Source of the DNA: JAUILA01 sp964563925
Lineage (GTDB): Bacteria > Bacteroidota > Bacteroidia > Cytophagales > Cyclobacteriaceae
Direction: 5' to 3'
NCBI GenBank assembly: GCA_964563925.1
Contig: CAZLZD010000006.1
Location: 1-64,000 of the forward strand
DNA: 64,000 nt
The stretch's first letter is position 1. Each line of letters begins with the position of its first letter. The notes below the pieces were generated by a model that was not told the DNA's origin, ran no database searches, and saw only the letters and a list, made by a program, of their open reading frames with translations. The translations under genes were made by a program, and so were the position numbers. Of the stretch, positions 7,599 through 15,184 are shown in pieces.

Positions 7599-9017
7599 TT
7601 ATTGATCCCACCAGATATTATCCAGCATAGTTACACTTGGTACATTAGATGAATTACGCTGTGTTTCTGATTCGGGGTATATCACACGGGTGGCAAATGT
7701 ACCGCCCAATTCCGGGTTCAGGTTTGCAGCCACAGTCATGTCTTCATACTGGAAGTCATACCTGCGTGCATCGTTGTACGTTTCCGGATTAAGGAACAGG
7801 GCAATGTATTTCTCCTTGAGAATCAGGTCCCTGGTCAGTGATCCGGCTCCTACAGCCACTGCGGGCAGTGCAAGATATACATCGATCTCAACCTGTGGCA
7901 CCCCGATGGTTTGCATATGGGATTCGATTCCTTCGAGATAGGCATCATAGGCCCGGGTGGCATTATTTGCCGCGAGGGCTGCCTCTGCCTCGATGAACTT
8001 CTGTTCCGTATACGTGATAACTTCCAGCGAAGAAGTGCGGGAAGTATAGTATCCGCCTTCCACCAGGTAGGATCGTTCGCCCTGCTCGGCCGCATCACCG
8101 CGCCCTGCACCGTTCTCGGTTCCGACAAATTCTCCTTCGTCGGTGGCTCCAAACATGTAAGGCATTCTTGGATCGACGTATCCGTAGGTGGTGCCGTCCA
8201 TGGCTTCCACCAGTTGCTCGGATATCCAGCCTCCCAGAAGAAGGGCTTCATTGTTTATGGCCACTGCTGACCACGGGTTAATCTGAACATCAAAATATTC
8301 CACGGTGGCATTCTCCTCAGACCCGTCAAATCCTGCATCTACGGCAGTCAATATGGCGGCCGGATCGTAGGAAGATGTTTCACTCAGGTGGAGCATGAAC
8401 CGGGCCCTGAGGGCATTGGCTGCTTTCACCCAAAGGTCCGTATCACCCTGGTAAATGAAGTCGTCAGAACCTGGTTCGAATGACTCATTGGTATTCGGGG
8501 CTGACAGCAAAGCGATGCCTTCATTAAGAAGGGACATGATCGTGCCGTACAGGGCCTGGTCGTCGTCATAGGCAGGTGTGATCGTCTGGGCGAAGAAAGC
8601 CTCCGAATAAGGGATGCTGCCCCACATGTCTACGGTCAGACCAAGGTTAATCGCCTTAAGTACCTTCGCGATACCCAGGTAGTGTGAGGCATCTTCGGCC
8701 TCAGCCAGCTCTTCCATATCGCTGATGTCAGTCATGACATCATAAAGCTCAAACCATGTCTGGTCGTAAGGGACCGGTTCCATGGTATCGGTGGATGCTG
8801 CCGGATTTGGCGATGCCAGGTATTGTACATAAAACGAGGTAACCGAACTCACATTCTGGACATTGTCGCCCGTTTCAAACGAAGTCCGTGTCATCAATCC
8901 GCTCAGTGGAGCGTTTGTCGGATTATTCGGGTCATCATTGATATCCAGGTAATCATCGCACCCCGTGATTATCAGAAATGATGCTAGTATAAGTGTTAGT
9001 TTATTCAATATTTTCAT
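7599..9017 (-). CDS. susD: SusD/RagB-family outer-membrane lipoprotein
   Basis: Surface lipoprotein that acts as the substrate-binding lid of a SusC channel. The signal peptide ends in the lipobox ITGC, followed by DDYLDINDDPNNPTNA, typical of the SusD-like_2 group. The ATG at 9017 is chosen over a GTG one codon upstream because it gives a normal MKILNKL signal. At 472 residues the length is normal, and alpha-helical TPR-like segments fill the middle. The gene begins 11 bases after susC. Members of this group often bind peptides or amino acids as well as glycans, and no glycoside hydrolase lies nearby. The enzymes in the same operon suggest a peptide ligand, but the sequence does not show this directly. 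Confidence 0.93.
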   Translation of the reverse strand: MKILNKLTLILASFLIITGCDDYLDINDDPNNPTNAPLSGLMTRTSFETGDNVQNVSSVTSFYVQYLASPNPAASTDTMEPVPYDQTWFELYDVMTDISDMEELAEAEDASHYLGIAKVLKAINLGLTVDMWGSIPYSEAFFAQTITPAYDDDQALYGTIMSLLNEGIALLSAPNTNESFEPGSDDFIYQGDTDLWVKAANALRARFMLHLSETSSYDPAAILTAVDAGFDGSEENATVEYFDVQINPWSAVAINNEALLLGGWISEQLVEAMDGTTYGYVDPRMPYMFGATDEGEFVGTENGAGRGDAAEQGERSYLVEGGYYTSRTSSLEVITYTEQKFIEAEAALAANNATRAYDAYLEGIESHMQTIGVPQVEIDVYLALPAVAVGAGSLTRDLILKEKYIALFLNPETYNDARRYDFQYEDMTVAANLNPELGGTFATRVIYPESETQRNSSNVPSVTMLDNIWWDQ

Positions 9018-9028
9018 CACTGAGTAGT

Positions 9029-12000
9029 TTAGAGTGAGAGATTAAGCGTCAGGAAATAGCTTCTTACGCCAGGGTATCCCAGTCCGGTGAAAGCTGTGGC
9101 GTTGCCGCCTGCGCCTGCACTGAATGATTCAGGGTCGAAGCTCTGCCAGGGTGTCCAGAGAATAATGTTATTCGCTGACACAGACAGGCTCGCACTCTGG
9201 AACGGGGTCCGGCTTATCAGGTTTTGTCCCAGGTTGTACTGGAGACTGATGTTCCGGAGTTTCACAAAGGATGCATCCTTCACAAAATTCTCCGACACAC
9301 CCCGGAAATCATTTCGGTAGAAGCTGGCACCGTAATTTTCGCCATCAGGTCCCAGGCCCTGTCCCAGCCAAACGGGGATATCATTGGGGGAACCATCAGA
9401 TTGTACACCATCAAATACCACCACGGCATTCCGGTCAAGGCTGTAATCAAGCTGTCCGAATGCGGCATAGAAGTTATCATACTGACTGTACTGATCTACT
9501 CCATAACGTGTATCAATCAGGAATGACAGGGTAAAATCTTTGTAATTGAGGGTATTCTGAATACCGGCGAGCCAGTCAGGCTGGGCGTTGCCGATGATCA
9601 GCGGATTTCCATTACGTACCGGGAATCCATCCGATCCGATTACTATGGCCCGGTCGCGATCCAGGTTAGTCAGGTTTTCAGGTGCCCCGTTCGGATAATA
9701 ACGCTGGTAGCTGGTGCCGTACAGGTTCCCGTAAGGGTCACCTTCAATCAGCTGCATGGAAACAGAGCTTCCGGCATAGCCAAACTGGCTTCCGATGAAG
9801 ATACTCTCGATTCCGTCCCGGATATCCACAACCGTGTTCCTGTTACGGGTAAAGTTGAGGGAAACATCCCAGCTGAAATCCGGAGTGCGTACCGGCGTAC
9901 CACGAAGTACGAGTTCGACCCCTTTATTCTCCAGTTCACCTGCATTCAATATCAGGCGGGTAAAGCCGGTAGCATTGGATACAGGTACCAGAAGAATCTG
10001 ATCGGCTGAATTTTGCTGATACCAGGTGAAGTCCAGCCCCAATCGGTTGTCAAACATATTGGCTTCCAGTCCGAATTCCACGGAAGATGTTCTCTCCGGC
10101 TTGAGTTCGTTACTGCCCAATACATTGCTCCTCGTAAATCCAACCTGGCCGTTAAGCGGATCGGTTGTGGTATAAACCAGCTGAGTCTGATAGGGATCTG
10201 TGTCTTTCCCTACCTCCGCATAACTGGCACGGAACTTACCATAATTTACCCAGCTGGGTAACTCAAGAACCTCACTGAAAACAAACCCGAGGTTGAATGA
10301 GGAATAGAAGAACGACCGGTTGTCTTTAGGCAGTGTCGATGACCAGTCATTTCTGCCTGTAATATTCAGGAACAGAAAATCGTCGTAGTTCAGGGTAAGG
10401 TCCCCGTAGAGTCCGATTAGTCGGCGCTCGTATATATTCTGACCGGTTAGCTGCTCCGTCACATTGCTTAAATGGTAAAACTTCGGTACCACGAATTCAT
10501 TTCCTCTGGCCACAATGGAATTCCGGCGAATGTCAAATATGTCATTACCTATCCTGAAAGTGGCGTTGAGCCGGTCGGTTATATCACGGTTAAACGTGGC
10601 GATAAACGTTGAGGTGATGTTCCGGCTGTTGATCCGGGTCTCCTCAATAAATCCGGTGCTGCTCAATGGCGCTTCATTGGCTACGCCCAACGGACCGGGA
10701 AGTATCTCTTCCCGCTGATCGCTGTAAGTATCAAGTCCGATCCGGTAATTCAGACTGAACCAGTCGGTGACATTGTACTTTAAGTTGATGTTTCCGATGA
10801 TCCGGTCTACGTTATCCTCATACGTCCAGAAACGCGCGGTATAAAGCGGGTTTGAGTTTCCATAGGTTCGCTGTGACCCATCCGGATTGATGTAATCATT
10901 GGGATCCTGGCTGTACGACCAGTACTGCAGGGTTTCCATGATCCGGTCATGCGGAACACGCATGCCACCTGAGTTGGTGTAGGTCATGCTTCCTGATGCA
11001 CTGAATTTATTGTTAAAGTCAATGGTCCCGGAAATTTTTGCCGACACACGCTGCCAGTCACTGAAAGGAATAACACCTTCCTGATCGAAGTAGGCCAGTG
11101 ACGCAAAGATCGTTGAGTTTTCACCGCCTCCGGATACGCTCAGGTAATTATCTGATACTTTACCGGTCTGCATCACCTCCTTGGTGGTTTCATACATGCG
11201 GTAATCCGGGTTGATCTCCTGGACTGCCTCTACCGGCGCACCCCAGCTGGGCCAGAAGCTTGTAGGCTGGTACTCACCGGAGAATCCCTGGCCGTACCGC
11301 TGCTGATAATCAGGGTGATTATTGACTTCTTCCAGTCCGTAAGATGTTTTAAAGTTTACCTTCACCCTGCCGGCCTGTCCTTTTTTGGTAGTAATAATGA
11401 TGGCCCCGTTGGCAGCCCGGACACCGTACAGAGCCGTTGCTGCCGCACCCTTGAGTACGTTGATCGACTCAATGTCATTTGGGTTGAGGTCAGCTACGCG
11501 GTTGGATAATCCCCTTGGGGTGCCGCTCGACTCAAAGGTGGAGTTGTCAATCTGGATACCGTCCACCACAAAAAGCGGCTGGTTATCTCCACTCGGGTTA
11601 AGAGAGGTAATTCCCCGAATAATAATTCGTGAACTCATCCCAGGTGCTCCCCCGGAATTGGTGATCTGCACACCGGCTACCTGTCCCTGCAGCGCATTGA
11701 CCAGGTTTGGTTGCTGGGTTTTGACCAGTTCGTCCCCCTCCACTGTCTGCACCGAATAGCCCAGCGACCTTCGCTGCTGTTCGACGCCAAAAGCGGTGAC
11801 CACAACTTCCTGAAGCTGGGTAACGTCTTCTTCAAGTGTAACATTGATGGTGGTTTGATTGCCAATGTTTATTCGTTGCGTGGTATACCCTATAAAGGAG
11901 AATACCAGTGTTTCAGAACCGACCGGTACGTCCAGGGAATATTCCCCGTTTGCACCCGTTACCGTGCCCTGATTTGTTTGATCGATAACAACAGAAACGC

Positions 12001-12127
12001 CGGGCATAGCACTACCCGAGGCATCTGTCACTCTGCCGGAAACGGTCCGTGACTGGGCAAACGTTGCCACACTGGCACAGACTAGCCAGCAGATAATCCA
12101 GAATGTAAAAAATCTCTTCATAAGCAT
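9029..12127 (-). CDS. susC: SusC/RagA-family TonB-linked outer-membrane transporter
   Basis: TonB-dependent outer-membrane channel of about 1030 residues. Order of parts: signal peptide ending ATFAQS, an N-terminal carboxypeptidase-D regulatory-like domain (SGRVTDASGSAMPGVSV), a TonB box region around LQEVVVTAFG, a plug domain with the SusC signature IIIRGITSLNP and LFVVDGIQIDN, then the beta-barrel ending in an aromatic/leucine strand. I start it at the ATG at 12127 (MLMKRFF). An upstream in-frame GTG at 12151 would spoil the signal peptide, and 12121 is an equally possible start. It is the first gene of the operon with susD and is divergent from a putative regulator. Substrate cannot be read from sequence, but the downstream genes point to peptides containing D-amino acids. 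Confidence 0.93.
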   Translation of the reverse strand: MLMKRFFTFWIICWLVCASVATFAQSRTVSGRVTDASGSAMPGVSVVIDQTNQGTVTGANGEYSLDVPVGSETLVFSFIGYTTQRINIGNQTTINVTLEEDVTQLQEVVVTAFGVEQQRRSLGYSVQTVEGDELVKTQQPNLVNALQGQVAGVQITNSGGAPGMSSRIIIRGITSLNPSGDNQPLFVVDGIQIDNSTFESSGTPRGLSNRVADLNPNDIESINVLKGAAATALYGVRAANGAIIITTKKGQAGRVKVNFKTSYGLEEVNNHPDYQQRYGQGFSGEYQPTSFWPSWGAPVEAVQEINPDYRMYETTKEVMQTGKVSDNYLSVSGGGENSTIFASLAYFDQEGVIPFSDWQRVSAKISGTIDFNNKFSASGSMTYTNSGGMRVPHDRIMETLQYWSYSQDPNDYINPDGSQRTYGNSNPLYTARFWTYEDNVDRIIGNINLKYNVTDWFSLNYRIGLDTYSDQREEILPGPLGVANEAPLSSTGFIEETRINSRNITSTFIATFNRDITDRLNATFRIGNDIFDIRRNSIVARGNEFVVPKFYHLSNVTEQLTGQNIYERRLIGLYGDLTLNYDDFLFLNITGRNDWSSTLPKDNRSFFYSSFNLGFVFSEVLELPSWVNYGKFRASYAEVGKDTDPYQTQLVYTTTDPLNGQVGFTRSNVLGSNELKPERTSSVEFGLEANMFDNRLGLDFTWYQQNSADQILLVPVSNATGFTRLILNAGELENKGVELVLRGTPVRTPDFSWDVSLNFTRNRNTVVDIRDGIESIFIGSQFGYAGSSVSMQLIEGDPYGNLYGTSYQRYYPNGAPENLTNLDRDRAIVIGSDGFPVRNGNPLIIGNAQPDWLAGIQNTLNYKDFTLSFLIDTRYGVDQYSQYDNFYAAFGQLDYSLDRNAVVVFDGVQSDGSPNDIPVWLGQGLGPDGENYGASFYRNDFRGVSENFVKDASFVKLRNISLQYNLGQNLISRTPFQSASLSVSANNIILWTPWQSFDPESFSAGAGGNATAFTGLGYPGVRSYFLTLNLSL

Positions 12128-12216
12128 TTTTTGGTTAACTAATATGGTCACACTAGTTAATCATGTCATTCAATGGAGAAAAACTGTCAGAAAAAAATGA
12201 CGAGTTAAAGTATTTA

Positions 12217-12229
12217 ATTATCTGATAAT
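12217..12229. promoter_or_regulatory. Palindromic operator candidate, copy 1
   Basis: ATTATC-T-GATAAT, a 13-bp palindrome in the divergent region between susC and the putative regulator. A second copy of its 11-bp core lies 80 bases away (12298-12308). Twin copies in a shared promoter region suggest a binding site for a dimeric regulator, perhaps the adjacent gene product. Confidence 0.5.
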
Positions 12230-12297
12230 CAGGTTAATAACATTTATATAGTCAAATCATGGTCAGATTAAAGTAACTTTTGTTAATTTTCTGCTAA

Positions 12298-12308
12298 TTA
12301 TCAGATAA
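12298..12308. promoter_or_regulatory. Palindromic operator candidate, copy 2
   Basis: TTATC-A-GATAA, the same 11-bp core as at 12218-12228 with centre spacing of 80 bases. It lies 10 bases upstream of the ATG of the divergent gene at 12319, a position suited to autorepression. Confidence 0.5.
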
Positions 12309-12318
12309 CAACGTCATT

Positions 12319-13299
12319 ATGGTCAGTAAAAGGATTCGGGAAGAGATCGAGCGTCACGAGCTGGTGCGGTCTGCGATAAATGTCGCTCGATACGGGGGAG
12401 ACTGGACATCCTACCCGCGGACAGTATTTGAGTCAATTGCCAGAAAGATCAATCAAAAGGTAACTCACCGGGCGATTTCCAACCCCTTGCTAATTTCAGA
12501 CAATCTGATTGTTGGGCAGGACGAACTGGATACCGTTTTTTTCAGGAATAAATTCCATACGCTGGAAGAGTTTCTGGATGACCTGAAGTCCCTTAACACC
12601 TACAAGCCCTATCACTGGATCAGCGGGAAGACGTTGCACTCCTACTGGAATGGCGGTAATGCAAAGGATAAGAAGCTGAATGTGCTGTTGACGTTTCTCG
12701 CTATTCCCGTGGAAGAATGGGAAGAGTGGAAGAATCACGAAGTGCGCGAAGTGGCTTTTGAGGAGAACTCAGACCATTCGCTGAATGTGCTGCGAAAGTA
12801 TTACACCGGAAGTTATTTCCGATATTACCAGAAGACGGATGGAAGTGCCTCCGTAGTTAAGACGCCTTTCATGATCCGCACCAGCTTTAACGGGCAGCCC
12901 GTGGTGGAAACCAAGACCATCGGGCATGAGTACCGGAGTATTCATATCGCTGTGCGGGACGGAGCCCTGTATATTGACTGCGAAAACCTTGACTGGAACG
13001 AAAAGGAGAGCTTTATCTTCAATATCGGATTCGAGACCAACCCGAAAGTTCTCGTGGGAGTATCCAACACGCTGAGCCGCCGGAAAGAGGCCCTCGCCAT
13101 CAAGAACGTCCTGGTCAGGCAGGCTGAACCCTTTGATTACCGGACGGTCCAGGGGGTAGAAATCCCCTTTGAAGGATACCAGCCCGTGAACGAGGAAGAG
13201 GCCTGTGTCCTGGAGTTTTTTAAATCATCACCGGACAACCTGATCAAGACCCGCTACAGCTACTCACTTCAGGAGTTGATGATGTCTACGGTTGGATAA
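12319..13299 (+). CDS. Unrecognised protein, putative DNA-binding regulator of the susCD operon
   Basis: A 326-residue protein without signal peptide or membrane segment. I do not recognise it as a named family. Residues about 100-138 (WISGKTLHSYWNGG, then LNVLLTFLAIPVEEWEEW) resemble the helix-turn-helix-like segment common in Bacteroidota regulators: a recognition helix, a basic turn, a second helix with Leu-Leu-x-Phe-Leu, and a closing W-E-x-W/F. The C-terminal half (about 150-326) is beta-rich and may bind a ligand. It is divergent from susC across 190 bases that hold two copies of a TTATC-N-GATAA palindrome, the usual layout of a local regulator and its target. Role as regulator is inferred. 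Confidence 0.6.
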   Translation: MVSKRIREEIERHELVRSAINVARYGGDWTSYPRTVFESIARKINQKVTHRAISNPLLISDNLIVGQDELDTVFFRNKFHTLEEFLDDLKSLNTYKPYHWISGKTLHSYWNGGNAKDKKLNVLLTFLAIPVEEWEEWKNHEVREVAFEENSDHSLNVLRKYYTGSYFRYYQKTDGSASVVKTPFMIRTSFNGQPVVETKTIGHEYRSIHIAVRDGALYIDCENLDWNEKESFIFNIGFETNPKVLVGVSNTLSRRKEALAIKNVLVRQAEPFDYRTVQGVEIPFEGYQPVNEEEACVLEFFKSSPDNLIKTRYSYSLQELMMSTVG

Positions 13300-13365
13300 G
13301 TTCTGCCGGCGCGTGAAAATGACCGTTGGTTCAAACCAATGGGCAGCGAATAGGTTTGACTGCGC

Positions 13366-13680
13366 TCAGAAAAGCGACAGGTCCTTCAACTGGGCGAAGA
13401 ATGCCGCCAGGGTACCTGGTACCGCAAGTATGGTAAATACAATTCCAAATATGGCTCCGGCAAGGTGAGCATCATGGTTGATATGGTCCGCGCCTTTTTT
13501 GCCCATGTAAAACGAGTAGATCATATACAGGACAGCCCAAATGATTCCTGGCAAACAAAGCAATCCGTATAGGCACAATTCCTCCAGGGGGTAGAAGATC
13601 ACGAAACTGAACAAAACGGCTGATACACCCCCGGATGCGCCAAGGGCATTATAATACTGGTGATCCTTGTGCTTGATCAG
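13366..13680 (-). CDS. Rhomboid family intramembrane serine protease, C-terminal part (N-terminus lost in gap)
   Basis: Only the last 104 residues are visible, because the 5' part lies in the assembly gap. They contain the rhomboid catalytic serine motif GASGGVSAVLF near the start and the catalytic histidine in HDAHLAGAIFG, with three hydrophobic helices between and after. Rhomboids cut transmembrane segments inside the membrane, and this one would have the usual six-helix core if complete. The neighbour upstream on the same strand is lpd. Whether the two are co-transcribed cannot be judged across the gap. Confidence 0.85.
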   Translation of the reverse strand: MIKHKDHQYYNALGASGGVSAVLFSFVIFYPLEELCLYGLLCLPGIIWAVLYMIYSFYMGKKGADHINHDAHLAGAIFGIVFTILAVPGTLAAFFAQLKDLSLF

Positions 13681-13780
13681 NNNNNNNNNNNNNNNNNNNN
13701 NNNNNNNNNNNNNNNNNNNNNNNNNNNNNNNNNNNNNNNNNNNNNNNNNNNNNNNNNNNNNNNNNNNNNNNNNNNNNNNN
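13681..13780. other. Assembly gap (100 N)
   Basis: A run of exactly 100 N of unknown true length. It cuts off the 3' end of lpd (only a few residues and the stop are missing) and the 5' portion of the rhomboid gene. A rhomboid core needs roughly 80-100 more residues, so the real gap is probably longer than 100 bases. Confidence 0.97.
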
Positions 13781-15157
13781 GTTTTCCGTGGCGGCCAGGC
13801 AGGCTTCCTTAACGGCCTCCATATAGGTTGGGTGAGCGTGCGACATCCTGGATACATCCTCGGCGGAGGCACGGTATTCCATGGCTGTGACACCGGCCGC
13901 AATCATGTCGGCTGCCCGGGGTCCGATGATGTGCATCCCCAGGATTTCGTCGGTTTCCTTATCGGCCAGGACCTTCACCACCCCGTCGGTGTCCATGCTT
14001 GCCCGCGCCCTGCCCAGCGCCTTGAAAGGAAATGATCCTGATTTATATTCCCGGTTATCTTCTTTAAGTTCTTCCTCGGTATATCCCACACTTGCTACTT
14101 CGGGCCAGGTATACACAACCCCGGGTATCAGCTTGTAGTGAATGTGCGGTTTTTGACCGGCCAGTTGTTCAGCTACAAGAATTCCTTCCTCTTCGGCTTT
14201 GTGGGCAAGCATTGCACCACGCACCACGTCCCCGATGGCGTAGATATTGGATTCGCTGGTCTGCAACTTATCATTTACTTCCACCTGGCCCCGGTCATTG
14301 GTCTTCACCCCTGTATTCTCCAGGCCCAGCCCTTGTGTATACGGCTTCCGACCGATGGCAACCAGGCAATAATCGGCATTAAGCTCCACCGATTCACCTT
14401 TCTTATTCTCGGCTTTAACAATGACCTCCTTGCCTTTATTTTCGACGGAAGTCACCTTATGGCTGACTTTGAAATCAATCCCGAGTTTTTTCGTTGCTTT
14501 CATCAGTTCCTTGCTCATGGTGCTGTCCATGGTGGGAATTATCCGGTCCATGTATTCGACCACCGTGACTTTGGCGCCGATGCGTGCGTATACGCTGCCC
14601 AGCTCCATTCCGATAACCCCTCCACCTATAACCACCAGGTGTTTCGGAATTTCCTTGAGCTCGAGGGCTTCTGTACTTGAAATGATTCGCTTTTTGTCAA
14701 TTTTGGCAAACGGCAGATCGGCCGGCTTCGAGCCGGTGGCGATGATCACATGTTCCGAGGTGATTTCCTTTTCTTCCTTGCCGGAGACTTTGATGGTATG
14801 GGCGTCAACGAAAGACCCAACCCCGTGGAATACATCGATCTTATTCTTTTTCATCAGGTATTCCACCCCGTCGCAGGTCTGTTTGACCACGTCCGACTTC
14901 CGCTTGATCATTTGTTTGAGGTCGGCCTTGGGCTGGTTTATCTTGATTCCGTGTTCGCCAAAGTGTTCCTTGGCATTGTGGAAATGCTCGGTCGAGTCCA
15001 GCATGGCCTTCGAAGGAATACATCCTACATTGAGACATGTCCCGCCCAGGGTGTCGTATTTCTCAATAAGGGCTGTTTTAAACCCCAGCTGGGCACACCG
15101 TATAGCGGCCACGTAGCCGCCGGGACCCGAACCAATAATCGTTACGTCGTATTGCAT
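13781..15157 (-). CDS. lpdA: Dihydrolipoyl dehydrogenase, E3 (3' end in gap)
   Basis: FAD-dependent disulfide oxidoreductase that reoxidises the lipoyl groups of 2-oxoacid dehydrogenase complexes with NAD+. 459 residues are visible. They show the FAD-binding GSGPGGYVAAIRCAQ, the redox-active disulfide GGTCLNVGCIPSKA, the NAD-binding GGGVIGMELGSVYARIG, the second FAD motif IYAIGDVV, and the C-terminal HAHPTYMEA with the catalytic His-Glu pair. The frame runs into the gap at ACLAATEN, only a few residues before the normal end. The gene follows sucB after 27 bases, so it serves the 2-oxoglutarate dehydrogenase complex encoded upstream, and probably other lipoyl enzymes too. Confidence 0.95.
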
Positions 15158-15184
15158 AATGTTGTGTTGAGTAGTAAAAAATGA

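Noticed and set aside
13326..13339. TTGGTTCAAACCAA hairpin between the regulator gene and the convergent rhomboid gene.
   Set aside because: Only a 6-bp AT/GC-mixed stem with a 2-nt loop and no T-run; not convincing as a terminator.
13366..13902. Apparent continuous minus-strand protein running through the N gap.
   Set aside because: The N run is a placeholder. The part upstream of it (13781-13902) is in a wrong frame of lpd; only 13366-13680 is rhomboid.
14138..15184. Several long plus-strand frames opposite lpd.
   Set aside because: They lie wholly opposite a clear dihydrolipoyl dehydrogenase and show no recognisable domain.
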